A stretch of DNA of 64,000 nucleotides, taken from contig OW028579.1 in assembly GCA_932294295.1 (NCBI GenBank), positions 28,283,250-28,347,249 of the forward strand, read 5' to 3'. This DNA comes from Alitta virens (lineage: Eukaryota > Annelida > Polychaeta > Phyllodocida > Nereididae). How positions within the stretch are numbered: the stretch's first letter is position 1; each line of letters opens with the position of its first letter. Under the pieces are notes generated by a model, which worked only from the letters and a program-made list of their open reading frames with translations, did no database searches and was not told the DNA's origin. Both the position numbers and the translations under genes were made by a program. Below are positions 1-12,400 of this stretch, one piece after another.

Positions 1-1065
1 AAACCCTGTTATATCGAGGAATACCTCCATAAAGAAACTTTTCACCTTTTAGCGTGTCAAATAATTCTTTGTGGACAACCATTGTACTTTGTCTTTTATT
101 TTGTAAGTATTTAATTCACCAACCAAACTGACATTTAAATTCTTGACTATTTCATGCACTTCTAAAAACAGGATAATTCTTTGCTTATTATCTTTTTCTC
201 AGATCATCCCCTGCCTTATTTTAGTCATTGTTGGATCCTTCACGTTTCTCCTCCCAGTTGAATCTGGAGAGAATGTTTCCTTGTCAGTCACAATTCTTCT
301 CGCCATGACAGTCATGTTTCAGCTCGTTATGGACAGTGTTCCTGCAACTTCAGGTGGCGTTCCCTTTCTTGGTGAGTTTATTTTGATTTGCGGAGTTGAT
401 TTATGATTTTATATATACTTAAATTTAATGATGTATACATTTTTTCACTTGATGTGAAGTAATTAATACCACTAAAATCAGTAGCCAACATAATGTTCCA
501 GTTTCTATTTTAAAAAATTCTTGAAAATCTCCAAAAACAGTGTGATCTTTTAACCATCTTAGTTAAGTCCACCTTCACCTATATTTTTTTGTTATAAACA
601 TAATTTAGAATCTCAAGATAGTTCTGGACATGAAATCTCTTTATTTGTGCTTTTGGCTTATTTTCAATCTTCTTCCAGGGCAATTTATCATGACGTGCAT
701 TGTGATTAAAGTTGCATCCCCAATGTCTTTTGTTTCAAGGTAATGTTTACTTTAACGCAGCCAAGTAAGAAACTAATGATTACAATCATACTGACTTTCT
801 TTGAAATAATTTTTATCCAAAACTTCGATTCCTGAGCTTTTATTTGCATCCACAAAGTATGATTTAGTTTTGGTAATTACATGCTCAAATCTGTTCCTTC
901 CTTTTGAAATAGAAAGTTGGCATTCCATCTGCACGAGTCAATGAATCTGAAGACAAAGCAAAATGGAGGAGGAAGGCACAGTATTTGGACAGACTGTTCC
1001 TGGCAGTTTATCTCAGGGTTACCATAGCACTAGTCATTTGGATTATTGTCATGGCAACTAAATAA
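1..1065 (+). pseudogene. nAChR-like subunit copy A, 3' part, probably broken
   Basis: This is the 3' end of a cys-loop receptor subunit gene that begins left of the window. Exons seen: 1-102 (end of the ligand-binding domain, ending GQPLYFVFYF before GTAAGT), 203-371 (M1-M2), 679-739 (M3) and 913-1065 (M4, ending VMATK then TAA). The M1-M2 exon is full length (169 nt), but the usual GEK at the start of M2 is GEN. The M3 exon is 61 nt instead of 128-137: half of M3 and the whole cytoplasmic loop are missing or scrambled, and its length leaves the M4 exon out of frame. I therefore infer a pseudogene, though an altered splice cannot be excluded. The homology rests on close match to the other copies in this window. 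Confidence 0.75.
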
Positions 1066-1619
1066 ACAAAATTTACTAAGATTCGGTTTTGTTACAAATG
1101 ACATTAGTAATACAGACTATAGTGTCCCCGACAGACAGCACGATAACGCAATTGAAGGACTCATAAAAATTCTGTCATTATTCATAGTAATGTTTGTGTA
1201 ACAGAGCAAAGCATGGATTTGTGGTAATTAAATTTACTTAATCTGTTGTTCAATATTTGAATAGAATGTTTTCATCATAGAAATGGGTTTCTCATCAGCA
1301 GCATATATATCGATCAAATCTCATTTGTTGCTTCTTCTGTGCTTATGGCTTTTGGCTAAATACATAGTGCAGATGTTCCAAATATTTACCAACATTTTAA
1401 TAGAATAAATATAAAGAAAAGGTTGAAAAAGATCAGTTTGCTTTTCAAAGTGATAGCTACCACATTGCTGCACACACAAGCCATAATGAATTAGACACAT
1501 TACCAAAAAATTAAAATGAATTTCAGACGATTTACCAATGACAAATATAACAGCTTCAGGACAAAATATAAATATCGGCATATTTTAAGCCACATGCCAA
1601 TTCTCAGGAAGAAACTATC
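1066..1619 (+). other. Intergenic spacer between copies A and B
   Basis: AT-rich sequence with no coding signal. It should hold the 3' untranslated region of copy A and the promoter of copy B, but I see no clear core promoter element. Confidence 0.4.
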
Positions 1620-2097
1620 ATGCCGCTATTCACAATGCTAATTTTAATGTGTATGTTCTTTGTGCCACTAGCAAAGGCAGGTGAGTCTTATTATTCTACT
1701 TATTTCTGCTGCTTTAGTGTGAATAATGAGTTTTAGAACTGATGAAAATGCCAAAATATTGTTAATTTGCCTTTGTCTCAACAGCATCATATCCGCATGT
1801 GGAAATATGGGATGATCTCCTGAAGAATTACAATAAAAAGTTAACCCTGTGTGAAATCCTGGTACTGCAGTTAACTTGAGTGTAGGAATAACCATTGAAA
1901 CAATCATTGGTCTGGTAAGCACAAATTTCATGATGAAAAAGTCACTGGGTTATCTCGAATAATTCTGAAATGCTGGTTCAAAATCTGAAGTTAGAGTTTC
2001 TGTATCACACCATGAGGACTATAAGTGAAAATTTGCAATTTTGGTAAGTTCCAACATTTTTCATCACTCAGCAGCTGCTGTAAATCAGTGATACATC

Positions 2098-2219
2098 CCA
2101 GATAGCATTCCAAATCGGCCCAGCATCGTTTCCTTATAGGCTACTGTTGTTACAAAATTGTATGAACATCGCTAACATTGCATTGCACCAATACTGAAAA
2201 GATTTGGAATGCCATCTGG
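2098..2219. mobile_element. 122-bp MITE-like inverted-repeat element
   Basis: The ends are 19-bp inverted repeats with one mismatch (CCAGATAGCATTCCAAATC against CCAGATGGCATTCCAAATC read from the other strand). A related left half occurs at about 28068-28160 beside the LINE end. It lies in intron 2 of copy B. The superfamily is not identified. Confidence 0.55.
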
Positions 2220-3180
2220 ATATATCTTATATTAAACTATGGAAAACTTTGTACATTAAACCAACCCAATAATTAAGTTCCTGTAAGGCTATTAAAGTGC
2301 TAAATTGAACTGTATTAAAGCTAAGGTTAATTTGTAAGCTTCTTCTAATACTTCAATATTTTAATCCGAGAGTTAAAATGTAAAATAAACTTCTTCTCAG
2401 ACCGAATAAAGATAATGCTGCTTAAAAAAGACATACAGTAGCGGCAGAATGATTGGGAGTATTACAAATTCACCAAAATTTTAATAAGTTTCATGTTGGA
2501 TATCACTTGTAAACCAAAGTTGCAAAGTGTTGGAGACTGGAGAGCGTTGCAAACTTACTAAATTAAAAGTCCTCACGTGACACAGACAGATTCAGAATCA
2601 GAAGGCCTACGTCCAAATTTTTCAGAACACCATCTTTTCTCTGGATACCCAACGTTGAAGTTATGTTTACTATTCAGTGTTTTTTTAAGAATCTAATATA
2701 GTCCTTTTTATATTACAGGATTTCAAAAGCCAGGTTCTCTCATTTAAAGCGTGGGTATTCTTGGTAGGTAATGGTTTATAACAGTATGGATTAGGGTCTT
2801 TCTGAGATTGAAACATCCAGAGCCCAAATAAGGTTATTTTCATGTACAAGCTTATTTTTATGCAGTTTCTTGTTTGCAGTTCTAATATCGAGTTAAATGA
2901 AAGTTAAATTGTATGATAATCTACGGGATATTCTTTTATTGTTGTGTCATATTTACCTTTATTTAAATCAGCTAGTGAAGTCATTACAGCAGATTTCATA
3001 TACTTGGAAACAACATCATGTGAATTTAGTACCCTATGAGTTCATGGACTGCCTGAACCAGTGGAATCCTTGATTCACATGCTGTCTGAAGTTTAGCTCC
3101 TTGTCTTTACATGAAAAACCTGACTAGAGAAACTGGAGTTTGTTTTGACCATTGAAGTTATTAATACATTGGTTTTGAGA

Positions 3181-3365
3181 GTGGGGGCCTAGCTTAGTGG
3201 TATCACGCTGGGCTTCTAACCACTGGGTCCCGGGTTCAATTCCCAGTTGAACCTTAGTTAGATAGTTGTTTCATCCTTCATCTCACTGCCATGTTTCCTG
3301 CCTGTCCTAATTAGCCTACCAGATGCAGAAATACAAAGTGTAAAGCCCTAATCCGCCCACCCACC
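3181..3365 (+). repeat. tRNA-derived SINE, copy 1
   Basis: The head looks like a tRNA gene: an A-box-like block (TAGCTTAGTGGTATCACGC) and a B box (GGGTTCAATTCCC). A tail shared with three other copies follows (CTGTCCTAATTAGC ... AAAGCCCTAATC). It is an insertion in intron 3 of copy B. Related copies lie near 20496 (-), 25381 (+) and 55936 (-). Confidence 0.8.
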
Positions 3366-3807
3366 TTGGTATTGAAGGGCTAGCTAGATTGCCTGCACAA
3401 TATCTTGTGTTGGTCACTGTTCTTTGAAGTCTTCATTAATGTTGCAAAACTTGTCACAAGAGGTCAACCTTTGTCCTCAGGGAAGTAGGATGGAGAATCG
3501 CAATTGTCTCCATTTGTATTATAAACCAAAATGTTATGCATTGTAGAGGCCAAAGGAAATAAGATCTAACTTACTTTGCATTAACTTCGCACTCATTTTC
3601 AATTAATTTAATTGTCTCTGTTTTTCTTAATTCTTGTCTGATTTTAATGTTCCACAAACCAAAATATTGCCCAAGATTCACTTTACGTGAATTTCCTCCT
3701 ACTTCTCCTCCTACTCCTCCTCCTTCCTTCATCTTATCACAACATCTCCCAGCCTCCTCCTCATCCCTTCATCTTCTTCATCTTCTTCATCTCTTCACCT
3801 TATCTCC

Positions 3808-3866
3808 TTCTCCTCCTCCTCCTCCTCCTCCTCCTCCTCCTCCTCCTCCTCCTCCTCCTCCTCCTC
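3808..3866. repeat. (TCC)n microsatellite
   Basis: About 59 bases of nearly pure CCT/TCC trinucleotide, preceded by about 120 bases of degenerate TC-rich sequence. It is pyrimidine-only on this strand, in intron 3 of copy B. Confidence 0.95.
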
Positions 3867-6651
3867 ACTAAACAGAATTAATTATTATCAATAAATTAAG
3901 GTTTATTTCTTGGTCATGTCCATGTCCATCCTCAAGTGAACTTAAACTGGCCCATGACAACTTTGATTCAACTTTATTTTAAAAAAAATTATATAAATCA
4001 CTACCAATTTCTTTAGGTTTGGAAGGATGAATTTCTACCCTTCAATACCAGTAAATATGGAACAAGACGATTATTGGCCAGTAAAAATGAGATTTGGACT
4101 CCAGAACTTTCTATTCTATCCTGGTAGGTGGTTAAAATGAAAACACCGTTATTAGATAAACGAACACCTGAACAATATAATTGTAATACCAAGATAATCA
4201 AACTGGAAGGTTATTAGGAATGTGTTTATAATAAGACAATAAATCACTCGGAAATATATAGTTTTGGCTAACTTCTTTACTTAAAACTAAGGAATATTTT
4301 TACTTGATGAAACAATTTTTTTTTAATAGCTGGGGCAATTTTTGTGTACCAATGGTACTGGGCATCAATGTCTAAAGTCAATAAAGTTAGCCCAAGTACA
4401 GTGCAGTTGTAAGCACCCCGGGAATCAACTGTCTACCCACCACTTCTGGGCCCACATTGATCAAAATTATTCATCGCATAAATTAATTTAAATTGAATTC
4501 TATTGACATTTTGCAAAAAGAGTTAAATAGTTCTTTGTATGCAAGTTTAAAATGGTTTTAACTTTCATAGGACTATTACCTTACCTGGAATTTTGATTAC
4601 TATTGACATACTAGACATTTAGGTATTAAATTTAAAAGTTTCTAAATTAGTTTTAGGTGTTCTTGGTGATTTAACATAGTGAAATACAGAAAGAATAAAA
4701 AACACCATCAGTAGAGTATAAAGAAGGTACAAAGAAAGCAACAACATGCAAACACAAAACTTTATCAAAATGTAGTTGTTGCCATTATTTATCTAGTATG
4801 AATGACGGTCCACCATTTGCCAACAGTGAATCAAGTATCATCGTTGACCCAAACGGAGACGCTGTTTGGATGCCAGCTGCTATTTTTCACATCATTTGCC
4901 CTGTAAAGGTTAGCTTTTCATTTTTCCATACATTTGAAAGATAATATGTTGATAACTAAGCATGATGGTCGAGTAAAAAATTTTGTATTATAAGATCTTT
5001 TCTCAGTAGGTGCTGAAAGTAGGTCAATCACGGTGTCCGTTAAATTTTATTAACTTGATGGCAAACAAAGTAGTTTAATAAATATTGTCTGATATGATGT
5101 TGTACCATTGTATATGCACAGGGACTTGCTTTGTTGGATTTGTATGATAAATATAATCTGATCTACGCTGTCAAATTACTTGCTGCTCCCCAAATTCCAG
5201 GGTCTGTGGATGAGGAATAAAGTACATTTGATTCTGGTTTTAGGTTGAATATTTCCCATTTGATACCCAAAAATGTTCAATCCAGCTAACAGCATGGACA
5301 CAACCTATGAAGGCACTTACTATGTCAGCATCAGGACAAATGAATGTCATCCAAAATTTACCATCGAGTGAATGGAGTATAAAGACTTCACATTGCAACA
5401 CATCGGTTAAGGATTATGGAGATTTTGATATATACTCATCTTTCGAGTGTTCAATTATCCTTTCCAGACAACCATTGTACTATGTGTTCAATCTGGTGAG
5501 TGCAGGGTGAACCATGAAAGAAAGAAAAGATCTAATAATATTTAACCATAAGGAAAATTTTTGGCAGATATATTAATTTTAGGGCTATTTATTCGATTCT
5601 CTACAATGCAGAATTATACAATATACAAATACATACTATTATGTAAATGCTTTGTGAAAAGATTTGCCAAAAGGGCAGTTGTTTCTGTTGTTTTCCTATT
5701 TATGGATTGTGAAACAACAATGCACCTTTATCTATGAAGTAAATTGATAATTTCAAAAAAATTTTAAATCTGAATTGTGGTAAATCCTTAAAAAACATTG
5801 GTCTTCTTCAGGTTATCCCTTGCATGATCCTGGTGATTGTTGGATCCTTCACTTTTCTCCTCCCAGTTGATTCTGGAGAGAAAGTTTCCTTGTCAGTCAC
5901 GATTCTTCTTGCCATGACAGTCATGGTGCAGCTTGTCATGGACAGTGTACCTGCCGCCTCAAATGGAGTGCCTTTTCTGGGTAAGAGACATAGAAATGTA
6001 AGAAACACACTGTATGTTTGCTCAAGACTATGCTACATATAGTTTGTAATGATATTAATCAATACATGCTTCAATGATTGACGTCGACTTCACATTTTAT
6101 GATATCATATTTTAGAATTGTAAGTTATACAAAGCACTCTGGATCCAATTGGATCTGCCATTTAGACTTAATAAATTCAGTAGTAATTTGATCAATTCAA
6201 TTCAATTTTTTTTTAAGTACAAATGTAAAATTCAGTTAGTTTATGTACTGTTTTTAGGTCAATTTATTATGACTTGCATAGTTCTCCTTGCCATGGCAAC
6301 GGCAATGTCGGTCACTGTTGTCAACATTGCGGATAAAGGACAATCAGATTCCAACGAGAGCAAACCACGCATGGGAAGCACTAAGGTGAATTAACATTCA
6401 AGCTTTTTTGATAATGGTTCAGAAAAACAAAAGAACATCTCAACATCATGCCTGGAAGCCAATCAATATATTAAAAAATATATAAGGTTTAAAGTAATAA
6501 TACAAAGCTTGAGTATAATTCTGTACAATGGCAATTAAAGATTGAATTAATATTTTAATGGGTAAGATCATAATCAATATTAGTTGAATAGCCTACTAAA
6601 ATAAGTAAATTAACGTAGGATAGTATTAAATATAAGATAAAATGTAATTTT

Positions 6652-6655
<4 letters not shown>

Positions 6656-6693
<38 letters not shown>
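6656..6693. repeat. (TA)n microsatellite at a LINE 3' end
   Basis: About 38 bases of alternating TA. It abuts the 3' end of the antisense LINE fragment in intron 8 of copy B, so it may have grown from the LINE tail. Confidence 0.9.
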
Positions 6694-6697
<4 letters not shown>

Positions 6698-7610
6698 TTT
6701 TATTGACGTTTTCGAATCATGGAAAGATACATATTTCATACACAATAAACAAATACTACAAATTGAACAACTAAAAATTTAACAATACATGCAATTTCAA
6801 GTATTAGAACAATACTGGTTGTAAACCGGATAAGGTCAGTTTAGAAATAATAGCATGACATAAAATATTTACATCACCAGAAAATTTATGAATGGTGAAG
6901 ATAAAGCTAAATATATATACATTAATTGAATAAGTAACTATGTGGTAAAGTAATAGTTTCTGGTCCCAGTTAATCGAGGTAATAATAGTACAAAAAAATG
7001 TCACAGTGAGAACTGTTCCAGAGTTCTAGACAAAGTTTACGTGGTTATGTTAGGGAGCTCAGTGAGATGAGGTTATGTTTGTTTTTAATTTTTATTATTT
7101 TATTTATTCATTTTTTTGTATAATATTTGCGCTACAGGTTAGGAGGCAGAGCAATTCATCTTCTATCGCATTGCTTGGACATTTATCAAATATTCTGTTC
7201 TCTATCGGTTTTTTTGGGGTCTGATGTCGACCGGTTTCTATCCTAAGTTTGTGCAAGCTTACTCCAAACCTGGCAAGTTTTCTTGGGAAGGTTAATAGTT
7301 AAATATGGTTCAATGCAACAGCTTGTTTTAAAGAATTTATATGTCCTCAATTTAGGGTTTTGATCTGAGTTATTAATCTCATTAAGGATTCTACTTTGCT
7401 CATAAGAGTTAGTAATGCCACATTTGTTGATGATATGTATTACATTACTATACCTGACAGAGATTCTTGGATTTTAAGGCACTGATGAAGGATGTCATCT
7501 TGGGGTAGCGCTGATAGTCTTGCCCAATAATTTACTATGTCCACCTGTCTTACGTGAAGGGGGAATGTAACATGCCCTGCATCTATATACATTTTTCCTA
7601 AAATGACCAA
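6694..7610 (-). mobile_element. LINE 3' fragment (reverse-transcriptase C-terminal region)
   Basis: Reading the minus strand over about 7590-7130 in shifting frames gives typical LINE ORF2 C-terminal sequence. A stretch with YWARLSALPQDDIL and CLKIQESL is followed by ARFGVSLHKLRIETGR and then FDKC...IEDELLCLLTC, the Cys-rich motif that ends many LINE reverse-transcriptase proteins. Frame changes and stops show it is dead. The sequence from 7130 down to 6694 would be its 3' untranslated region. It lies antisense in intron 8 of copy B, between the M3 and M4 exons. The clade is not certain; it differs from the LINE at 28-31 kb. Confidence 0.75.
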
Positions 7611-7834
7611 TGCCTATGGCAGATCTGTCATTGATCCAGATCAAACAGTTTGCTTTTAATAAAATTGTTACTTCTTTCAAGGAAAATGCTGTTTTATCAG
7701 AAGAGGCAGAAGTACTTGCCACCAAGCTGGACTGGAAGAAGACTGCCTTATACCTGGACAGACTTTTCTTGGCAATCTACCTGTCAGTGGCTGTGGCCTT
7801 GGTCATCTGGATAGCTGTCATGGCAACAAATTGA

Positions 7835-9421
7835 GACCATCAATGATTCACTGAACTTTCCATTAACAGTCGAACCAACCATTGCATTGCTGCGCCACCA
7901 GTGTGCAAAATTAGAAGTATTTTTTTTTATAGAAAAGTGACCTTTTCATCTTTAAATGAATATATTATTTCCTATGACCGCAGATATGCTGTTTAATATA
8001 ACTAAAGGTGGAGAACAAAAAATTAATAGATTTTTTAAAATGTGGATCTGAATTTTACCTACAAATTTGCAACAAAAAAAGCACCATTTTGCTAAACACA
8101 CACTGTTTTGTAGGCTGCAAATGTGAGAATACTTATAGTTATTTGGTACTTTGATATATCACAAAAAAAATTGACAAAATTTTGAAATCTAGCTTAGCTA
8201 TACAATTCTTTCACTTTTATCGAAGAATTTTAAGTTCTTTATAACTTTATATGTAATAAATATATCTTTAAATAATTATATATATATTGTATATATATGT
8301 ATATATAATCTCAAATATATTTGTTAAAATCTTTAATTATGTTGTGACTAATAAATATGGATGATTCATGCAATCACATAGTTTTTTTTAACACTTGATA
8401 AACATAGCAATTGTCACATTAGCAATACTCCTCCTAGTTTTAATTTTAATATATGAATGCTTGTATTCTTCACTACCATTCACTAATCCGGCAATTCTTT
8501 TTTTAGTTAAAAAAGGTTTATAACGACAAAGTCTATTAAAAATGCATATCTTTAGACCATTTTTTTTGGTTAAGAAAGTAATAATATTCTCATTTGCTAA
8601 AATATATTTATTCAAATGATAATGTATAACGGGTTCTGATTTAAATAAGCTTTTTGCAGATATCACATTGACGTCGGAGAAACATTAGGCTGATGTTACC
8701 TGGATTAAGCATTTTAAAGAGGTAATATCATGCTCATAAATCAGTAATAATAAAGGTTACTTAAAATGCTGATAATACCTGTTTTCTCTCACTAACATAG
8801 TCATGGACATAGTCCAAGAAACACAGACAAATGATACACTAATACACAGGCAAACATTGGCTTCAATTTCTGAAAGTGCACTAATGTGTTAGTATAAAAC
8901 AAAATAAGAGAAATATTTGCTTCAGTAAGATATGACCATGACAAATAATTTGCATTATAACTGAAAACCTTTTAAAGATTTACCTTATTACCTTACCTTG
9001 TGGCTGCTACTGTAAGGTTAAGTGTTTGATAAAGCCTCAAGATTACCATGACAATGGAATATCACTTTACTACCACTACACCTAAGAGAGCATTAATGCA
9101 TGTATTTCATTCACTAAAATATAATATTAACATTAGTTTGCCTAATGCAGGGCCACATATTTATTCCTTTATTGCCATAGTAACTCCAAATTAACTCCAT
9201 CTTTACTGAACTAACAGAGTAAAAGCTTAATACACTATTACAACAATCAGTAGGGCCTACCATTAGCAATTAGTGTGCCACAGTTAGAGCAGATGTCATT
9301 TCATATTTATGCCAAGGGCTAGGTAAACATAAAAAGGGGTTCATGGAGCATATTCATCAAGATAACCGTGCGACGTTGACAGCGTTTCGCCTTATGCAGG
9401 ATTTGTGTCCGTTATTACTCG
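7835..9421 (+). other. Intergenic spacer between copies B and C
   Basis: AT-rich with long A/T runs and a TATA-rich stretch at 8276-8310. I see no convincing coding exon. It should contain the copy C promoter. Confidence 0.4.
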
Positions 9422-12400
9422 ATGCAATTCATTCACCACAACATAACAATGCTGATTCTACTTTTTCTCATTGGAAATCTAGCAACTGTGATTTCAGGTA
9501 ATGGTGAAATTTACATTAAGGGATTATCTATATCCTGCCTAAAAGTTTAATGCCATGTTACTAATTCTAATGGATTTTCAAAATCACTTTCACAGTTTTA
9601 TACGTCTAAGGTGATGAATCACTGTTCAAATTCTCTAATATAATATCTACAGTCTCTATTTACTATAGAGTATTGCTGCCACAAAGAGAAAACACTTTCT
9701 TGTCACAAACCAACACAATTTTTATTTTTTGTGCAAACCAAAGTGGTTGTTTTTTTTTGTTTTTTTTTCCGCAAAATTTTGAATTTTCTGGGCTTCAACT
9801 GAAATTTTTGCTTTGAACAGAATACTCTTTTCTGATAACAAATACTGACAAGCAATGATGGAACGCAAAGGGAAGTACATAGATGAACAAATTTTATTTT
9901 TCTTGTTTATTTATTTCCTTATTTTTAATAAAAATAATGAAATCTTTGCTTTTTAATCAGACAAAAAAAAAACCTTTGTTTTTCTGATTTTTAATGACCT
10001 TCGAAAAATTTTAACAAAATTTATTTTCATTTTGGTGGACAAACAAGTATCTGAGCAGTATCCACATGTGAAAATATGGGACGACCTTCTCCTGAACTAC
10101 AATCGAAGAGTCAATCCAGTTCGTGATCCGAAGACTCCTATTAACTTGACTGCTGTGGTTAGGATTGAGAATATTATTGATCTGGTAAGTTCAATTTTGT
10201 AACCCAGACTATACTTGCCACCAATTTACTTTTATATCAGGTATGTTCATGAGGTCCCATCAAATTTGATGGTGTGTTCATGAATTCCTCCATAACTAAG
10301 CTGAGATTATGCCCAAAATTGATGGTCAATTTTTCCCTCAAGTTTAGTTCTAACCTTTTATTGTAATATAATTTTGTCTAAGCTCATCTCACCCTCATTA
10401 TTTCTATGTACAACTGCTAATCTCAATAGTACCAGCTTGGTGGTCTAGCAGTAAGGGGCTCGCCTGCTCCCCTGAAACTTGCCTTAGAGGGCTCCACTTT
10501 CCACATCCATCCATCCATCAGAATGGAATAAAATGAGTTCCGAGGCCACCAGTCATCATTATTTTATTTAATATTTAAATTCATAAGTTTAGTACTAGGC
10601 ATTGGGATGATATCAGGTTATATTACCAAGACCAAGAATTAATCTCTTTAAGAAATCTATTGTATTTAGAGGTCCATTTTTATGTCTTTGTTTTATCTGA
10701 AACCCATGATTCTTTTTCTTGATTTCTTTTTGCAAGGATTTCAAAAGCCAGGTTCTCTCTATGAAAGCTTGGGTTACTTATGTAAGTATTAAATAACTAA
10801 CATAGGATACACATTCAAGATAACCATATATTGCTAATATTACTGTACACTGCATTGCAATAAAGTGTGCATTGTAAAATATCACAATAACTTTTTTTTG
10901 TTTACACTGTGTAAAAGAACCTGATGATCATTCAAATGCAAAATAAGGCACCTTTTGGTTGGTATTATGGAGCATTGTGAGCATGCTAGACAATGCTCAT
11001 CAATTGTAAAAAAAAAAATGTGTAACTCCTTGTAGGAGTTTTGTTGCACATTACTTCGTATAGTAAAAAACTGGGAGAAGTTGTCAGTCGATGTGCAGTG
11101 AGAGAAATTCACCATTATAGCAACTTGAGTTAAAACAATAAGTCTTGTCAAAACCACGTATTTCAGGAATGGAGAGACGAATTTCTTGTCTTCAACCAGA
11201 GTAAATACAACACCAAAGCCCTCTATGCGGATCCATTTGACATTTGGGTGCCTGAGTTGGAAATGCATCTCAGGTTGATAGAGAATTATTTCCATAACAT
11301 TACATTACATCTGGAAAAACCTTTTTCTTATCTATTTCTCATTGTTGTATAACAGTAACCCTTTTCATTTGCAAAGTTTAAATGAAGACAATAGATTTCT
11401 CGAAAAGAGTGGTACCAAGGCCATTATTTTACCAAGTGGAACTGTCTTGTGGGTACCACCCGCAATCATCAAAGTCTTCTGTCGTGTGCAGGTAAATATT
11501 TTGCGAAATTTTCCTTTGAAAAGAAAGTTTTTGAATTTTTATGTTTCACATTTATGATTTGATATTGTTGTTAGTTGTGTGCTCTAACAAACATCAATAT
11601 TTTCTAGGTTGAGGACTTTCCATTTGACACCCAGAATTGCTCAGTTCGTCTTATGTCATGGTCACAATCGACATCAGTCCTGAACATTTCAACATATCAA
11701 AGTCAAAATGACATAGGACTGCCATCCGACCAGTGGACTTTAGTGAACAAGCCTTGCTTTGTAGGAGCACTTTTTCACGATGACTGGTATCACTTACTAA
11801 TATGTCCTGTAGTTCTCAAGCGACAGTCACTGTTTTATGTCTTTAACTTGGTAAGTGAAGTCATAAATAAATACATTAATAGAATAATCAAATACTGCTG
11901 GTTTTGGACAAACAACTGTATTTCACAGTCACTTACAGTGTACTTTGTATTTAGGAGGATCTTTAAAATGTCATGTGTCTTTATATTTACATCACTAATA
12001 ATCTAGGTTCTCCCTTGCATGATCCTGGTTGTCGTTGGATCCTTCACGTTCCTGCTCCCAGTTGATTCTGGAGAGAAAGTTTCCTTGTCAGTCACGATTC
12101 TTCTTGCCATGACAGTCATGGTGCAGATTGTCATGGATGTTGTTCCTGCGTCCTCAAGTGGAGTGCCTTTTCTTGGTAACACATTCTTTAATTGTTTTCA
12201 TGTACTTGCAACATAAACAAATCTGTGTGATCTTTTCCAGTGTAACTGATTACAACTGTGCAAACTTCCAAAATAGTTTAGCTCTGCTCATCATAATGAG
12301 ATAGTTATGTATATGTCATTAGTTTATTTTCCTTTTTGACATGATATTGACATAAATATACTTATACATGGAATCTTCCAAAATTACAATAGTGTACTTT

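Larger units (their letters stand above)
1620..7834 (+). pseudogene. nAChR-like subunit copy B, nine exons, exon 2 broken
   Basis: Exons: 1620-1680 (signal peptide), 1785-1914, 2719-2763, 4017-4123, 4797-4908, 5244-5495, 5812-5980, 6258-6385, 7682-7834. All have AG/GT borders, and phases match copies C and F except at exon 2. The cys-loop spans exons 5-6 (CPVKVEYFPFDTQKC, 13 residues between cysteines). The loop-B tryptophan is present (LTAWTQ), M2 begins GEKVSLSVTILL, and M4 ends VMATN before TGA. Exon 2 is 130 nt where 131 keeps frame. One base is lost from an A-run near 1840, and in the restored register the conserved Arg codon (CGA in copy E) is TGA. All other exons are open, so the copy died recently, or the lesion is an allele or sequencing error. 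Intron 8 holds an antisense LINE fragment. Confidence 0.85.

Noticed and set aside
3181..3260. Functional tRNA gene
   Set aside because: A and B boxes are present but there is no proper acceptor stem, and the unit recurs with a SINE tail.
3647..3881. Proline- or leucine-rich open frames
   Set aside because: They only read through the TCC microsatellite.
10432..10540. Possible second SINE with an A-box-like start and CATC repeats
   Set aside because: No recognisable B box and no second copy in the window.
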